The position numbers were made by a program, and so were the translations under genes. A DNA stretch of 64,000 nucleotides from JAMCRM01 sp035561075 (GTDB lineage: Bacteria; Acidobacteriota; Terriglobia; Bryobacterales; Bryobacteraceae), in contig DATMYF010000037.1 in the NCBI GenBank assembly GCA_035561075.1, positions 1-64,000 on the forward strand, in the 5' to 3' direction. Below are positions 55,394-63,732 of this stretch, in pieces (the first letter of the stretch is position 1; every line of letters begins with the position of its first letter). The notes under the pieces are model-generated. The model was not told the origin of the DNA, ran no database searches, and was given only the letters and a program-made list of their open reading frames with translations.

Positions 55394-56527
55394 ATGGGCT
55401 TAACCGGCGGTTACGTTTTCCCGCAGGCGGAGGCGGTCGCGTATCTCGATACGGCCGCGGAGGGGTTGCCGTTCCCGGGATGCGAGGAGGCGCTGGCGTG
55501 TTACTGTCGGGACAAATCGCTGGGCACGCCGGGCCGCGCCCGCATGCAGGAGACTGAGGACGAGGCGCGCGCCCTGGCCGCCAGCCTGCTGGGCGCCGAG
55601 CCGCAAAACGTGGCGCTGGTTGCCAGCGCCAGTGAGGGGCTCAACCTGCTGGCCAACTCGCTCCCCTGGCAGTCCGGCGACGAAGTGGTGCTCACGGACC
55701 TGGAGTTTCCTTCGAACGTGCTCGCGTGGCTGCGGCTGCGGGATCGCGGCGTGCACCTGCGCCTGGTCGAGACGAAGCGCGGCACCGTGTCGCCCGCCGA
55801 GTTCGCGCAGGCAATCACGCCGCACACCCGCATGGTGACGGTTAGCCAGGTGAGCTACAAGAGCGGCACTCAGATCCGTTTCCTGCCCGCGCTGGCCGAA
55901 CTGGCGCACCGCGTGGGCGCGTGTCTATGTGTGGACGCCACCCAGGCGCTGGGGCGTGTGCCGGTTTCCGTAGACGGGGTCAATTACCTGGTGGCCAGCA
56001 GCTACAAATGGCTGCTGGCGCACCACGGTGTGGCGGTAGTGTACATCTCGCCGGCCCTGCGGGACCGACTGGCGCCCGGGGCGGTGGGCTGGTACTCGGT
56101 ACACGACATCTTTACCCCTGATCGCTTCACCCGTTTCGAATTGAGGCCGGGCGCGGAGGCGCTGGTCTGCGGCATGCCGAACTTCCCAAGCATATATTCG
56201 CTGCGGGCCAGCCTGCGCTACCTGCTGGAGATCGGCCCGGCGCGGATCGATGCCGCGCTCGCCCCACTGGTACGCAAGCTGCGCGAGGGGCTCTGCGCGC
56301 TGGGGCTGGAGTTGCTGACGCCGGCCGCCCCGGAGTTCGCCTCCGGCATCGTTTCCTTCGAGCACCCCGCGTCGGAAGAGATCGGCGCGGCGCTGGCTGC
56401 ACAGGGCGTGGTGGTGTGGGCGGGCGACGGCCGCGTGCGCGCCTCCGTGCACTTGTACAATCGGGAGTCCGACATCGATCGCTATCTGACGGTACTTGCA
56501 TCCATACTGGAGTCACGACGTGCCTGA
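55394..56527 (+). CDS. Class V aminotransferase-fold PLP enzyme
   Basis: 377 residues from ATG 55394, 5 bp after the oxidoreductase; the frame is open far upstream, but that overlaps the previous gene. Fold-type I features: VALVASASEGLNLLANSL, LTDLEFPSNVLAW, MVTVSQVSYKSGTQI, CVDATQALG with the PLP-binding Asp, and SSYKWLLAHHG with the Schiff-base Lys. The closest named groups are isopenicillin N epimerase-like and cysteine desulfurase-like enzymes; the loop Cys of desulfurases is not evident, so a lyase, epimerase or aminotransferase acting on an amino sugar or amino acid product is preferred. Confidence 0.82.
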   Translation: MGLTGGYVFPQAEAVAYLDTAAEGLPFPGCEEALACYCRDKSLGTPGRARMQETEDEARALAASLLGAEPQNVALVASASEGLNLLANSLPWQSGDEVVLTDLEFPSNVLAWLRLRDRGVHLRLVETKRGTVSPAEFAQAITPHTRMVTVSQVSYKSGTQIRFLPALAELAHRVGACLCVDATQALGRVPVSVDGVNYLVASSYKWLLAHHGVAVVYISPALRDRLAPGAVGWYSVHDIFTPDRFTRFELRPGAEALVCGMPNFPSIYSLRASLRYLLEIGPARIDAALAPLVRKLREGLCALGLELLTPAAPEFASGIVSFEHPASEEIGAALAAQGVVVWAGDGRVRASVHLYNRESDIDRYLTVLASILESRRA

Positions 56528-57536
56528 AATCCTCACCACCGGTCTTTCCATCGTGCTGCTCGCCGGAGTCTTCCAGGGGAGTTGCCTCGTATTCGCCAAG
56601 TGGACGCGCGGTTGGGCATGGGAGAACTACTGGCTCATCTTCTCCCTGTTTGCCTACCTGATCTGCCCCTGGGCCCTGGCGCTTGCAACCGTGCCGCACC
56701 TGGGGCAGGTCTATGCCGGGGCGGGAGGCGCCGCGCTGTTTTGGGCCCTGCTGTTCGGCGTGGGTTGGGGGCTGGGCGCTCTGACCTTCGGGCTCGGAGT
56801 CGAAGCAGTTGGGCTGGCTCTGGGGTACGCCGTCATCCTCGGGGTGGCGGCGACTTCGGGAACGTTGGTGCCGCTCATAGTCAACCCGCCCGAGAACTTC
56901 TCCTGGCAGGTGGGAGCCGTCACCGGGCTGGCGCTGGCGATCATGCTAATAGGGGTGGCGGTCTGCTCGGCGGCCGGGCGGTGGAAGGAGAAGCCGGTTC
57001 ATGAGGGCGGCCGCTCCTACCGCCGGGGCGTGCTCATCTGCGTGGCTTCGGGCCTGCTTTCCGCTTGCGGCAACTTCGGGTTCGCTTTCGGTGCCGGCCT
57101 TGCGGAGCGGGCGCGCGCGCTGGGTGCTTCGCCGGAATCGGCCGGCAATGTGCTCTGGGCGCTGCTCACCATCCCGGTGTTTTTGTGCAACGCGGGCTAT
57201 GCCGTACGGCTGCTGCGGCGCAACCGCACGGCCGTGTCCTTCCGCAAGAGTCCCGCCTGGAACGGGCTGATGGGAATGATCATGGGCGTGACCTGGCTGG
57301 CGGGCATGGCCACCTACGGCGCCGGGGCGGGCCGCCTGGGCGCGTTGGGGACATCGCTTGGCTGGGCCATTCTGATGTCGACCATGGTGCTGGTGGCCAA
57401 TGCCCTGGGCATCCTCACGGGGGAGTGGAACGGCGCGCCGCGGCAGTCCAGGCGGCAACTTGGGGCGGGGGTCGCTATTCTGCTCCTGGCCATCGCGGTC
57501 CTGGGTTATGCCAATCACCTCCGGGCCGCGGGGTAG
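56520..57536 (+). CDS. RhaT-like (L-rhamnose-proton symporter type) permease
   Basis: 338 residues from a GTG at 56520 that overlaps the preceding stop. Ten hydrophobic segments in the DMT/RhaT arrangement: GLSIVLLAGVFQGSCLVFAKW, WENYWLIFSLFAYLICPWALAL, FWALLFGVGWGLGALTFGLGVEAVGLALGYAVILG, GLALAIMLIGVAV, and so on. The GVGWGLG..TFGLGV block is typical of RhaT-family sugar/proton symporters. It would import the hydrolysis product across the inner membrane. Rhamnose itself is not established. Confidence 0.82.
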   Translation: MPEILTTGLSIVLLAGVFQGSCLVFAKWTRGWAWENYWLIFSLFAYLICPWALALATVPHLGQVYAGAGGAALFWALLFGVGWGLGALTFGLGVEAVGLALGYAVILGVAATSGTLVPLIVNPPENFSWQVGAVTGLALAIMLIGVAVCSAAGRWKEKPVHEGGRSYRRGVLICVASGLLSACGNFGFAFGAGLAERARALGASPESAGNVLWALLTIPVFLCNAGYAVRLLRRNRTAVSFRKSPAWNGLMGMIMGVTWLAGMATYGAGAGRLGALGTSLGWAILMSTMVLVANALGILTGEWNGAPRQSRRQLGAGVAILLLAIAVLGYANHLRAAG

Positions 57537-57552
57537 TATACTGATTGCATAC
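57536..57552 (+). promoter_or_regulatory. Paired GTATAC half-sites before gntR
   Basis: GTATAC (57536-57541) and GCATAC (57547-57552) start 11 bp apart, as in the receptor promoter. TATACT (57537-57542) could itself be the gntR -10 box, so binding would give autorepression. Confidence 0.5.
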
Positions 57553-57560
57553 GAGAAAAC

Positions 57561-58223
57561 GTGTCAAGCCAATCTGTACCAACGTCTCCCGATGTGCGCC
57601 CCGATAAACAGGGCGAGGTCGATCGCATCTACCGCCTGCTGAAAACCTGGCTCATTGAATGCAAGCTCTCGCCGGGAAACATCCTTTCCGAGGTGGATCT
57701 GGCGCGCCGGTGCGGCGCCAGTCGCACGCCGGTGCGCGAAGCGTTCAATCGTCTTGCCCAGGATGGCTGGATCACGCGTATCCGATATAAAGGTTACGTG
57801 GTCGCTCCGGTGTCGATTCGCGATCTGCTGGAACTCTATGACTACCGGAAACTCCTGGAGTGCTTCGCCGCGGAAAGGGCATCCCAGATCGCCGGTCCGG
57901 AGCAGCTAGAGGAACTCGCAGCTATTATCGCGGTTGAGCAATGCGATAATGTCGACGTGGGTGAGGTCGTCGCCGAGAACGATCTGTTCCACCTGGGAAT
58001 AGCCAAGATCGCCGGCAACCAGCGCGTCTACGATCAACTGGCGCTGACCTTGGAGTACGTCCATCGGCTCGACAAACTGTCGACGCAGAAGAGCCAGAGT
58101 TGGATTCCACACGGAGATATCCTCAGCGCGCTGCGATCCCGGAAGGCTCACGAGGCGCGCTTGGCGATGGCCGCGCATATCGACTACGCACGCGAGCGCA
58201 TGCTTCAACTGCTCGCGGGGTAA
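57561..58223 (+). CDS. GntR-family (FadR/FCD-type) regulator of the locus
   Basis: 220 residues from a GTG at 57561. Winged HTH at about residues 20-85 (IYRLLKTWLIECKLSPGNILSEVDLARRCGASRTPVREAFNRLAQDGWI), then an all-helical FCD domain whose metal/effector residues are visible (ENDLFHLGIAKIAGN, AHIDYARERML with His). FCD regulators sense sugar acids or other small carboxylates and usually repress. Position at the end of the right operon, 24 bp after the permease, and matching half-sites in its own and the receptor promoter point to it as the local repressor. Confidence 0.87.
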   Translation: MSSQSVPTSPDVRPDKQGEVDRIYRLLKTWLIECKLSPGNILSEVDLARRCGASRTPVREAFNRLAQDGWITRIRYKGYVVAPVSIRDLLELYDYRKLLECFAAERASQIAGPEQLEELAAIIAVEQCDNVDVGEVVAENDLFHLGIAKIAGNQRVYDQLALTLEYVHRLDKLSTQKSQSWIPHGDILSALRSRKAHEARLAMAAHIDYARERMLQLLAG

Positions 58224-58279
58224 GCGGCACCACCGCCGCAGCCTGAAATTCAAATTTCAACTTCCAGCATGGCACCTGG

Positions 58280-58295
58280 GTGTACAGGTGTATAC
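58280..58295 (+). promoter_or_regulatory. GTGTAC/GTATAC pair before the broken receptor
   Basis: GTGTAC (58280-58285) and GTATAC (58290-58295) lie upstream of the receptor pseudogene, with 10 bp start to start instead of 11. Probably a decayed version of the same operator. Confidence 0.35.
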
Positions 58296-58340
58296 TGTCT
58301 CCCTCGGAGCCGGTGGGGTCATTCCGGCGCCGTGCTGCTG

Positions 58341-59030
58341 GCGCCTGGGCGTGCAGCGGCAGTTCGGCGCCAACATGTGGCATGTGTTGGGTCGTACTCC
58401 GACCCGGGTCTAAATCACGACGGCAGTTCAAACGCCGTCATCTACCAGGACATGAGCACGCAACGGTTCTACACTTCCGCCACGGTGCGGAGGTACTAAC
58501 TGCTGCACGCCTATCCGCAAATGAGCGGGCTGACGGCACGAAACAGCCCTGATGGCGAGGTCCGCACCGACAGTCTGGAGATGAGCTTCGAGGGGCGCTT
58601 CTCGAAGGGCTTCAGCTTTTACGTGGGTTACACTCACATGCGGGACGACGACGCCCGCGCCCGACGCGGGTCGGCCAACTGGGTCTTCGGCGGCTGGCAG
58701 CTCGGGGTGGTCTGGGAGGCGCAGTCCGGGGCGTTGCTGGACTCGGGAACCTGTTCTACTATGGGAACCTTGAGGAAATCAACACCGGGGAGCGGACGTT
58801 CGACCGTTGGTGCCAACTTCGAGCGCAGCTCGTCCAAAGCGCCGGCCAGTTTCCATGACCGGGTGTTCCCGACGCGCATCGACGGGCTGCGAGCTGACCC
58901 TACCAATGTCAACCGGACGCAGTTCGCGGCGCCGGACACGAATCCGCTGTCTTCGAATTTCGCAAAAGTTACGCTGCAATCGCAGACTAACAAACGGTAC
59001 CTGCAAATCACGGGGCGGATCACGTTCTAG
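58341..59030 (+). pseudogene. C-terminal remnant of a second Oar-like TonB receptor
   Basis: Barrel fragments appear in the right order but in different frames: RLGVQRQFGANM, then CVGSYSD, an in-frame stop, LLHAYPQMSGL followed by RFSKGFSFYVGYTHM, then a shift to GNLFYYGNLEEINTGERTFDRW, and a shift back to FPTRIDGLRADPTNVN and a final LQITGRITF. These match the last 230 or so residues of such receptors (compare ERTIDRWFN in the intact gene). Signal, plug and most of the barrel are missing. At least three frameshifts or stops. Confidence 0.85.
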
Positions 59031-59112
59031 ACCGTTCGCGCACGCTCGCGGCCCGGTGGATTCAGCGCCTTGCCGGGCCGCGGAACTGGCAGGCAAGGGA
59101 AAGGCTGGCGAG

Positions 59113-60483
59113 ATGGGATTGGGAAGGATGGGCCGGCGGGACGTGCTAACGTCCCTGGCGGCAGGATTGAGTGTGATGCGTCTTGAAGGCGGGGGCAGGT
59201 ACGGCCTGAGCGTCTTTCGCGCGGACGTCACCCCACCGATCGGGGGACCGCTTTTTAATGCGGTGCGGGCACGGTCGGTGGCCGACCCGCTGGAGGCGCA
59301 TGGGCTGGTGCTGACGGGCGGCGGGAAACCACTGGTGCTGGCTGCGGTGGACTGGTGCGAAATCAGGAACGAGTCGTACGAACGGTGGCGGCGCGTGCTG
59401 GCGGAGGCTGCCGGTACGGAGAAGGAACGGGTGCTGGTGAGCTGCGTGCACCAGCACGATGCGCCTTACGTGGACGCGGTAGCGCAGCGGCTGCTCAAGG
59501 AGAACCGGGTGGCGGAAGACCTGTGCGACCCGGAGTTTGACGAGCGCGTGCTCCAGCGGGTGGCGGCGGCTGTGCGGGAGAGCGTGCGGAAGCCGCGCGC
59601 GATCACGCATGTCGGCGCGGGCAAGGGAAGAGTCGAGCAGGTAGCCTCGAACCGGCGATACGTCACCGACTCGGGGAAGGTGTCGTTTGGGCGTACGAGC
59701 GCAACTCGGGACGCGGCGGTGCGGGCGAAGCCGATCGGGACGATTGACCCTTGGCTCAAGACGGTCAGCTTCTGGGACGGCGAGCAGCCGGTGGCGGCGG
59801 TGAGCTGCTATTCCACGCACCCGATGGCGTTCTACGGGCAGGGCGACGTCTCGTGCGATTTTCCGGGGATCGCGCGCCGGGACCGGCAAAAAGAGATGCC
59901 GGGCGTCGCGCAGATCTATTGCACGGGCTGCGCCGGGGACACGATCGCCGGCAAATTCAACGATGGCAGCCCGCGGAACCGGCCGATTCTTGCAGCGCGC
60001 TTGCAGGAGGGGATGCGGGCGGCGTGGGCCGACACGAAGCGGCGGCCGATTGCAGGGATCGGGTTCCGGTCGGTGCCAATGAAGCTCGCGCCGCGGCGCG
60101 AACCGGGTTTCAGCGTAGAGGACTACCGGCGCACCCTGGCGGACCCGAAAGCCACACGGGTGGACCGGTTCGACGCGGCGTTGGGGCTGAGCTGGCGGCA
60201 GCGGACGGACGCGGGCTATGCGATCGACGTTCCGGCGATCGACCTCGGGATCGCGCAGATCGTGCTGATGCCCGCCGAAACCTTCGTGCAGTACCAGATC
60301 TGGGCGCAGGAGATGCGGCCGGACACGATGGTGATGGCGCTGGGGTTCGGGGAATGCGCGCCGGGCTACATACCTACGGCGCAGGACGCCGCTGACGGTT
60401 ACGACGATCATTACAGTTGGATCGCGTTTCCGGAATGCGAGCGGACCATGCGGAACGCGTTGGGCGCGGCGCTTAAAGCATAG
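59113..60483 (+). CDS. Neutral ceramidase-like exported hydrolase
   Basis: 456 residues from ATG 59113 (MGLGRMGRRDVLTSLAAGLSVM, Tat-like; an ATG at 59128 is also possible). The N-terminal domain of neutral/alkaline ceramidases is recognisable: FRADVTPPIGGPL, SCVHQHDAPYVD with zinc-type His, CYSTHPMAFYGQGDVSCDFPG, and YCTGCAGDTIAGKFND. Real ceramidases are 650-750 residues with an Ig-like C-terminal domain that is lacking here. Short proteins of this type are common in acidobacteria and planctomycetes; their substrates are unknown, so lipid amide hydrolysis is only one possibility. Start of a three-gene set. Confidence 0.72.
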   Translation: MGLGRMGRRDVLTSLAAGLSVMRLEGGGRYGLSVFRADVTPPIGGPLFNAVRARSVADPLEAHGLVLTGGGKPLVLAAVDWCEIRNESYERWRRVLAEAAGTEKERVLVSCVHQHDAPYVDAVAQRLLKENRVAEDLCDPEFDERVLQRVAAAVRESVRKPRAITHVGAGKGRVEQVASNRRYVTDSGKVSFGRTSATRDAAVRAKPIGTIDPWLKTVSFWDGEQPVAAVSCYSTHPMAFYGQGDVSCDFPGIARRDRQKEMPGVAQIYCTGCAGDTIAGKFNDGSPRNRPILAARLQEGMRAAWADTKRRPIAGIGFRSVPMKLAPRREPGFSVEDYRRTLADPKATRVDRFDAALGLSWRQRTDAGYAIDVPAIDLGIAQIVLMPAETFVQYQIWAQEMRPDTMVMALGFGECAPGYIPTAQDAADGYDDHYSWIAFPECERTMRNALGAALKA

Positions 60484-60497
60484 GGCAGGGAAGGCAG

Positions 60498-62027
60498 ATG
60501 CTTACGCGGCGCACTTTTCTCGCAGGTGCGATGACCGCGGCCGAAACGGAAGCGCCTGTTTTCCGGCACCGCGGCGGCGAGTTCAACGGGAGCGAGGCGG
60601 CCATCACGGCACCGGACGAGCCCAAACTGCGGTTCGGTACGGGGGACTTTTCGATCGCGGTGCGAGTGAACGCCCGCGGCGGCGGCGACATCGTGAGCAA
60701 GTACGACGCGGCGGCGCGCCGGGGGTTCACGCTGGGCATAAAGACGAACTACGTCACCACGAGCGCCGCGAATTACCGTAACCTCCATTTCGGCATCGAC
60801 GCGGGTGTCACGGGCGAGTGGACGAGCCGTGGGCGGCCGGGGAACGCCATTCACGTTTTCGCGCTCACGGTGTTCGACGGGCGGCTGTACGCGGGCACGT
60901 GCGAGCCGGGGGAAGGGCAGGCAGGGCACGTGTTCCGGTACGCCGGCGGGGAGAGTTGGGAAGACTGCGGGAGCCCGGAGTCGTGCAATGCGATTTCAGC
61001 GCTGACGGCGTATGAAGGGAAGCTCTACGCCGGGTCGGCGCGGTATAACCTCGCCGGGTCGTCGCTGCCGGTGTCCCCTAACCGGGCGCCGGGGGGCAAG
61101 GTTTACCGCTACGACGCGGACGGGCGGTGGACGGACTGCGGCAAGTTCGGCGAGGCGGATGCCGTGTTCGCTCTGACGGTGTACCGGGGGCGGCTTTATG
61201 GGTCCACGCGGTACCCGCCTGCGGGTGTGTACAGGTACGAGGGCGGGCGGCGCTGGGAGTTCTGCGGCGCGCCGGCGGGCAAACGTATCGAGCCGATGGC
61301 GGTTTATCAGGGCGCGCTTTACGGCGGGAGCTTCGACGGCGGCGAGATTTACCGGTACGAAGGGAAGACGGAGTGGGCCAACGTGGGCACGCTGCCGGAT
61401 ACGACACAGACTTACAGCTTCGCGATCCACGGCGGGAAGCTCTACGCTTCCACGTGGCCGAACGCCACGGTGTTCCGGTACGACGGCGATGGGAGTTGGA
61501 TGAACTGCGGGCGGCTGGGCGGGGAAAAGGAAGTGATGGGGATGGCCGTGTACAACGGCAGGCTCTACGCGGGCACCCTGCCCTCTGCCGAGGTTTACCG
61601 GTACGACGGTGGGCGGGCGTGGGTGCGCACGGGGCAACTCGACCGCACGCCGGAGGTGCGGTACCGGCGCGCGTGGTCGATGGCCGTGTACGACGGAAAG
61701 CTGTTCTGCGGCACGTTACCTTCGGGACGGGTGTACTCGCTCGAAGCGGGCCGGAGTGCGACGCACGACCGCGAATTCGGCAAGGGTTGGGTACATGTGA
61801 CGGCGTTGAGGGCGGGCGGCAGGCTGCGGCTGTACGTGGACGGGAGGCGGGTGGCGGAATCGACGGAGTTCGATGGGTCGGCCTACGACGTTTCGAACGG
61901 TGAGCCGCTGCGGATCGGACTGGGCGACCACGATTGTTTCGACGGGCGCATGCAGGATTTACGACTGTACGGCCGGGCGCTGGGGGAACGGGAGATTGCG
62001 GGGCTGGCGGGGCAACCGCTCCCGTGA
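60498..62027 (+). CDS. LamG-type protein with an inserted seven-repeat propeller (copy 1)
   Basis: 509 residues. Short Tat-like start (MLTRRTFLAGAMTAAE). Residues about 27-95 are the first half of a LamG/concanavalin jelly-roll (GGEFNGSEAA, FGTGDFSIAVRV, DIVSKYDAAARRGFTLGI). Residues about 105-410 hold seven repeats of W.DCG...(I)..L.VY.G.LYAG......VYRYDG. The second half of LamG then resumes (GWVHVTALRAGGRLRLYVDGRRVAE, EPLRIGLGDHDCFDGRMQDLRLYGRALGEREI). The propeller thus appears nested inside the jelly-roll. Probably exported and glycan-binding; no catalytic motif seen. It starts 14 bp after the ceramidase-like gene. Confidence 0.75.
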   Translation: MLTRRTFLAGAMTAAETEAPVFRHRGGEFNGSEAAITAPDEPKLRFGTGDFSIAVRVNARGGGDIVSKYDAAARRGFTLGIKTNYVTTSAANYRNLHFGIDAGVTGEWTSRGRPGNAIHVFALTVFDGRLYAGTCEPGEGQAGHVFRYAGGESWEDCGSPESCNAISALTAYEGKLYAGSARYNLAGSSLPVSPNRAPGGKVYRYDADGRWTDCGKFGEADAVFALTVYRGRLYGSTRYPPAGVYRYEGGRRWEFCGAPAGKRIEPMAVYQGALYGGSFDGGEIYRYEGKTEWANVGTLPDTTQTYSFAIHGGKLYASTWPNATVFRYDGDGSWMNCGRLGGEKEVMGMAVYNGRLYAGTLPSAEVYRYDGGRAWVRTGQLDRTPEVRYRRAWSMAVYDGKLFCGTLPSGRVYSLEAGRSATHDREFGKGWVHVTALRAGGRLRLYVDGRRVAESTEFDGSAYDVSNGEPLRIGLGDHDCFDGRMQDLRLYGRALGEREIAGLAGQPLP

Positions 62028-62062
62028 CTCTGTCGTGTCGGAAACAGACGAGGAGGAGCCGG

Positions 62063-63673
62063 ATGGCGACGGATTTGACGCGGAGGCATTTTCTGGCGGG
62101 CGGGGCGGCGCTCGCGGCGGGGCCGGTGAAGGGATTGATCGGGCACTGGCGCCTAGAGGGCGATGCGCGCGATACATCGGGAATGGCGCATCACGGTGAG
62201 AACCGCGGGGCCGAGCTCACGGCAGAGGGCGCGAAGTTCAACGGGCGCGCGGGGTATGTAGAAGTCCCGGACCGTCCCGCGCTGCGGTTGGGGACGAGGG
62301 ATTTCACCATCACGGCGCGGATCTACACGGAACGCGACCTCGACGATGTGGTGGGCGACATCGCGAGCAAGTACGACCCGGCGGCGCGGCGCGGGTTCAC
62401 GTTCGGGGTGAAGACGAACGCGGTGACGTTCAGCGGGTCGAACGACCGGCAGGTGCAGTTCGGGATCGATAACGGGCGCATGGGTGAATGGCAGGATTGC
62501 GGACGCCCGGGGAACTGCATCTTTGCGATGGGGCTGATTGTGTTCGACGGGACGCTCTACGCGGGAACGTGCGAGGCGGGGAAGGAAGAGGCGGGCCACG
62601 TGTTCCGCTATGCCGGCGGCGGAAAGTGGTTGGACTGCGGCGCGCCGGACCGGGCCAACGCGATCTCCTCGCTGGCGGTGTACGAGGGCAAGCTGTACGC
62701 GGGGGCGACGCGATACAACCTGGGGGGGTCGGCGCTCCAGTCCTCGCCGAATCAGAACCCCGGCGGGCGGGTCTATCGCTACGAAGGCGGTGGGAAATGG
62801 ACGAACTGCGGGAGGCTAGGGGAGTCCGTTGCGATTTCGGGTATGGCGGTTTACCGGGGCAGGCTGTACGCGGGTTCCCTGTATGCGCCGGCGGGGACGT
62901 TCCGGTACGAGGGCGGAGAGAAATGGGTTTCGTGCGGCACGCCCGGCGGGCGACGGGTAGAGGCGATGGCGGTGTACAACGGCGGATTGTACGGGACGGG
63001 GTACGACGCGGGCGAGGTGTACCGGTTCGACGGGAAGGAGTGGAGCACGGTGGGGCGGCTGCCGGAGACCACGCAGACGTACGGGTTCACGATTTACGAA
63101 GGGAAGCTCTACGTTTCGACGTGGCCGACGGCGCGGGTCTACCGCTACGACGGCGACAACGACTGGGCGGACTGCGGGCGACTGGGCGATGAAAAGGAAG
63201 TGATGGGCCTGGCGGTGCACAACGGCAAGATGTATGGCGGGACGCTGCCGCTGGCCGAGGTTTACCGGTACGAGACGGGCCGAACGTGGACGCGGACTGC
63301 GCAACTGGACAAGACCCCGGATGTGAAATACCGTCGGGCGTGGTCGATGGCGGTCTACCAGGGCAAGCTGTTTTGCGGGACGCTACCTTCGGGGCACGTT
63401 TACTCGTTGGAGGCGGGGAAGAGCGTCACGCACGACCGCGCGCTGGGAGCTGGTTGGCGGCATCTGGCGGCGGTGCGGGCGGGGAGAACGCTGAAGCTGT
63501 ACGTGGACGGGAAACCTGTGGCGAGTTCAATGCCGTTCGAGCCGGGCGAGTACGATATTTCGAACCGGCAGCCGCTGAAGATCGGATTCGGCGACCACGA
63601 CTATTTCAACGGGATCATTCGGGACGTGCGGTTGTACAACCGTGCCCTGGCAGATGCGGAGATACGGGCGTAG
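62063..63673 (+). CDS. LamG-type protein with an inserted seven-repeat propeller (copy 2)
   Basis: 536 residues from ATG 62063 with GAGGAGGAG upstream; Tat signal MATDLTRRHFLAGGAALAAG. Same plan as copy 1 but with a fuller LamG first half (GLIGHWRLEGDARDTSG, YVEVPDRPALRLGTRDFTITARI). Then the seven-repeat propeller, with KLYAG, VYRYEG and DCGRLG recurring about every 40-50 residues. The LamG second half ends it (GWRHLAAVRAGRTLKLYVDGKPVA, PLKIGFGDHDYFNGIIRDVRLYNRALADAEI). It is a tandem paralogue of copy 1, 35 bp away. A lectin-like, surface or periplasmic glycan-binding role is inferred. Confidence 0.75.
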   Translation: MATDLTRRHFLAGGAALAAGPVKGLIGHWRLEGDARDTSGMAHHGENRGAELTAEGAKFNGRAGYVEVPDRPALRLGTRDFTITARIYTERDLDDVVGDIASKYDPAARRGFTFGVKTNAVTFSGSNDRQVQFGIDNGRMGEWQDCGRPGNCIFAMGLIVFDGTLYAGTCEAGKEEAGHVFRYAGGGKWLDCGAPDRANAISSLAVYEGKLYAGATRYNLGGSALQSSPNQNPGGRVYRYEGGGKWTNCGRLGESVAISGMAVYRGRLYAGSLYAPAGTFRYEGGEKWVSCGTPGGRRVEAMAVYNGGLYGTGYDAGEVYRFDGKEWSTVGRLPETTQTYGFTIYEGKLYVSTWPTARVYRYDGDNDWADCGRLGDEKEVMGLAVHNGKMYGGTLPLAEVYRYETGRTWTRTAQLDKTPDVKYRRAWSMAVYQGKLFCGTLPSGHVYSLEAGKSVTHDRALGAGWRHLAAVRAGRTLKLYVDGKPVASSMPFEPGEYDISNRQPLKIGFGDHDYFNGIIRDVRLYNRALADAEIRA

Positions 63674-63732
63674 GCCTGAACCGGCCGCGGCGCTCGGGAA
63701 TCCGCGGCCGGCCGCCTCTGTCTTTAGCGATG

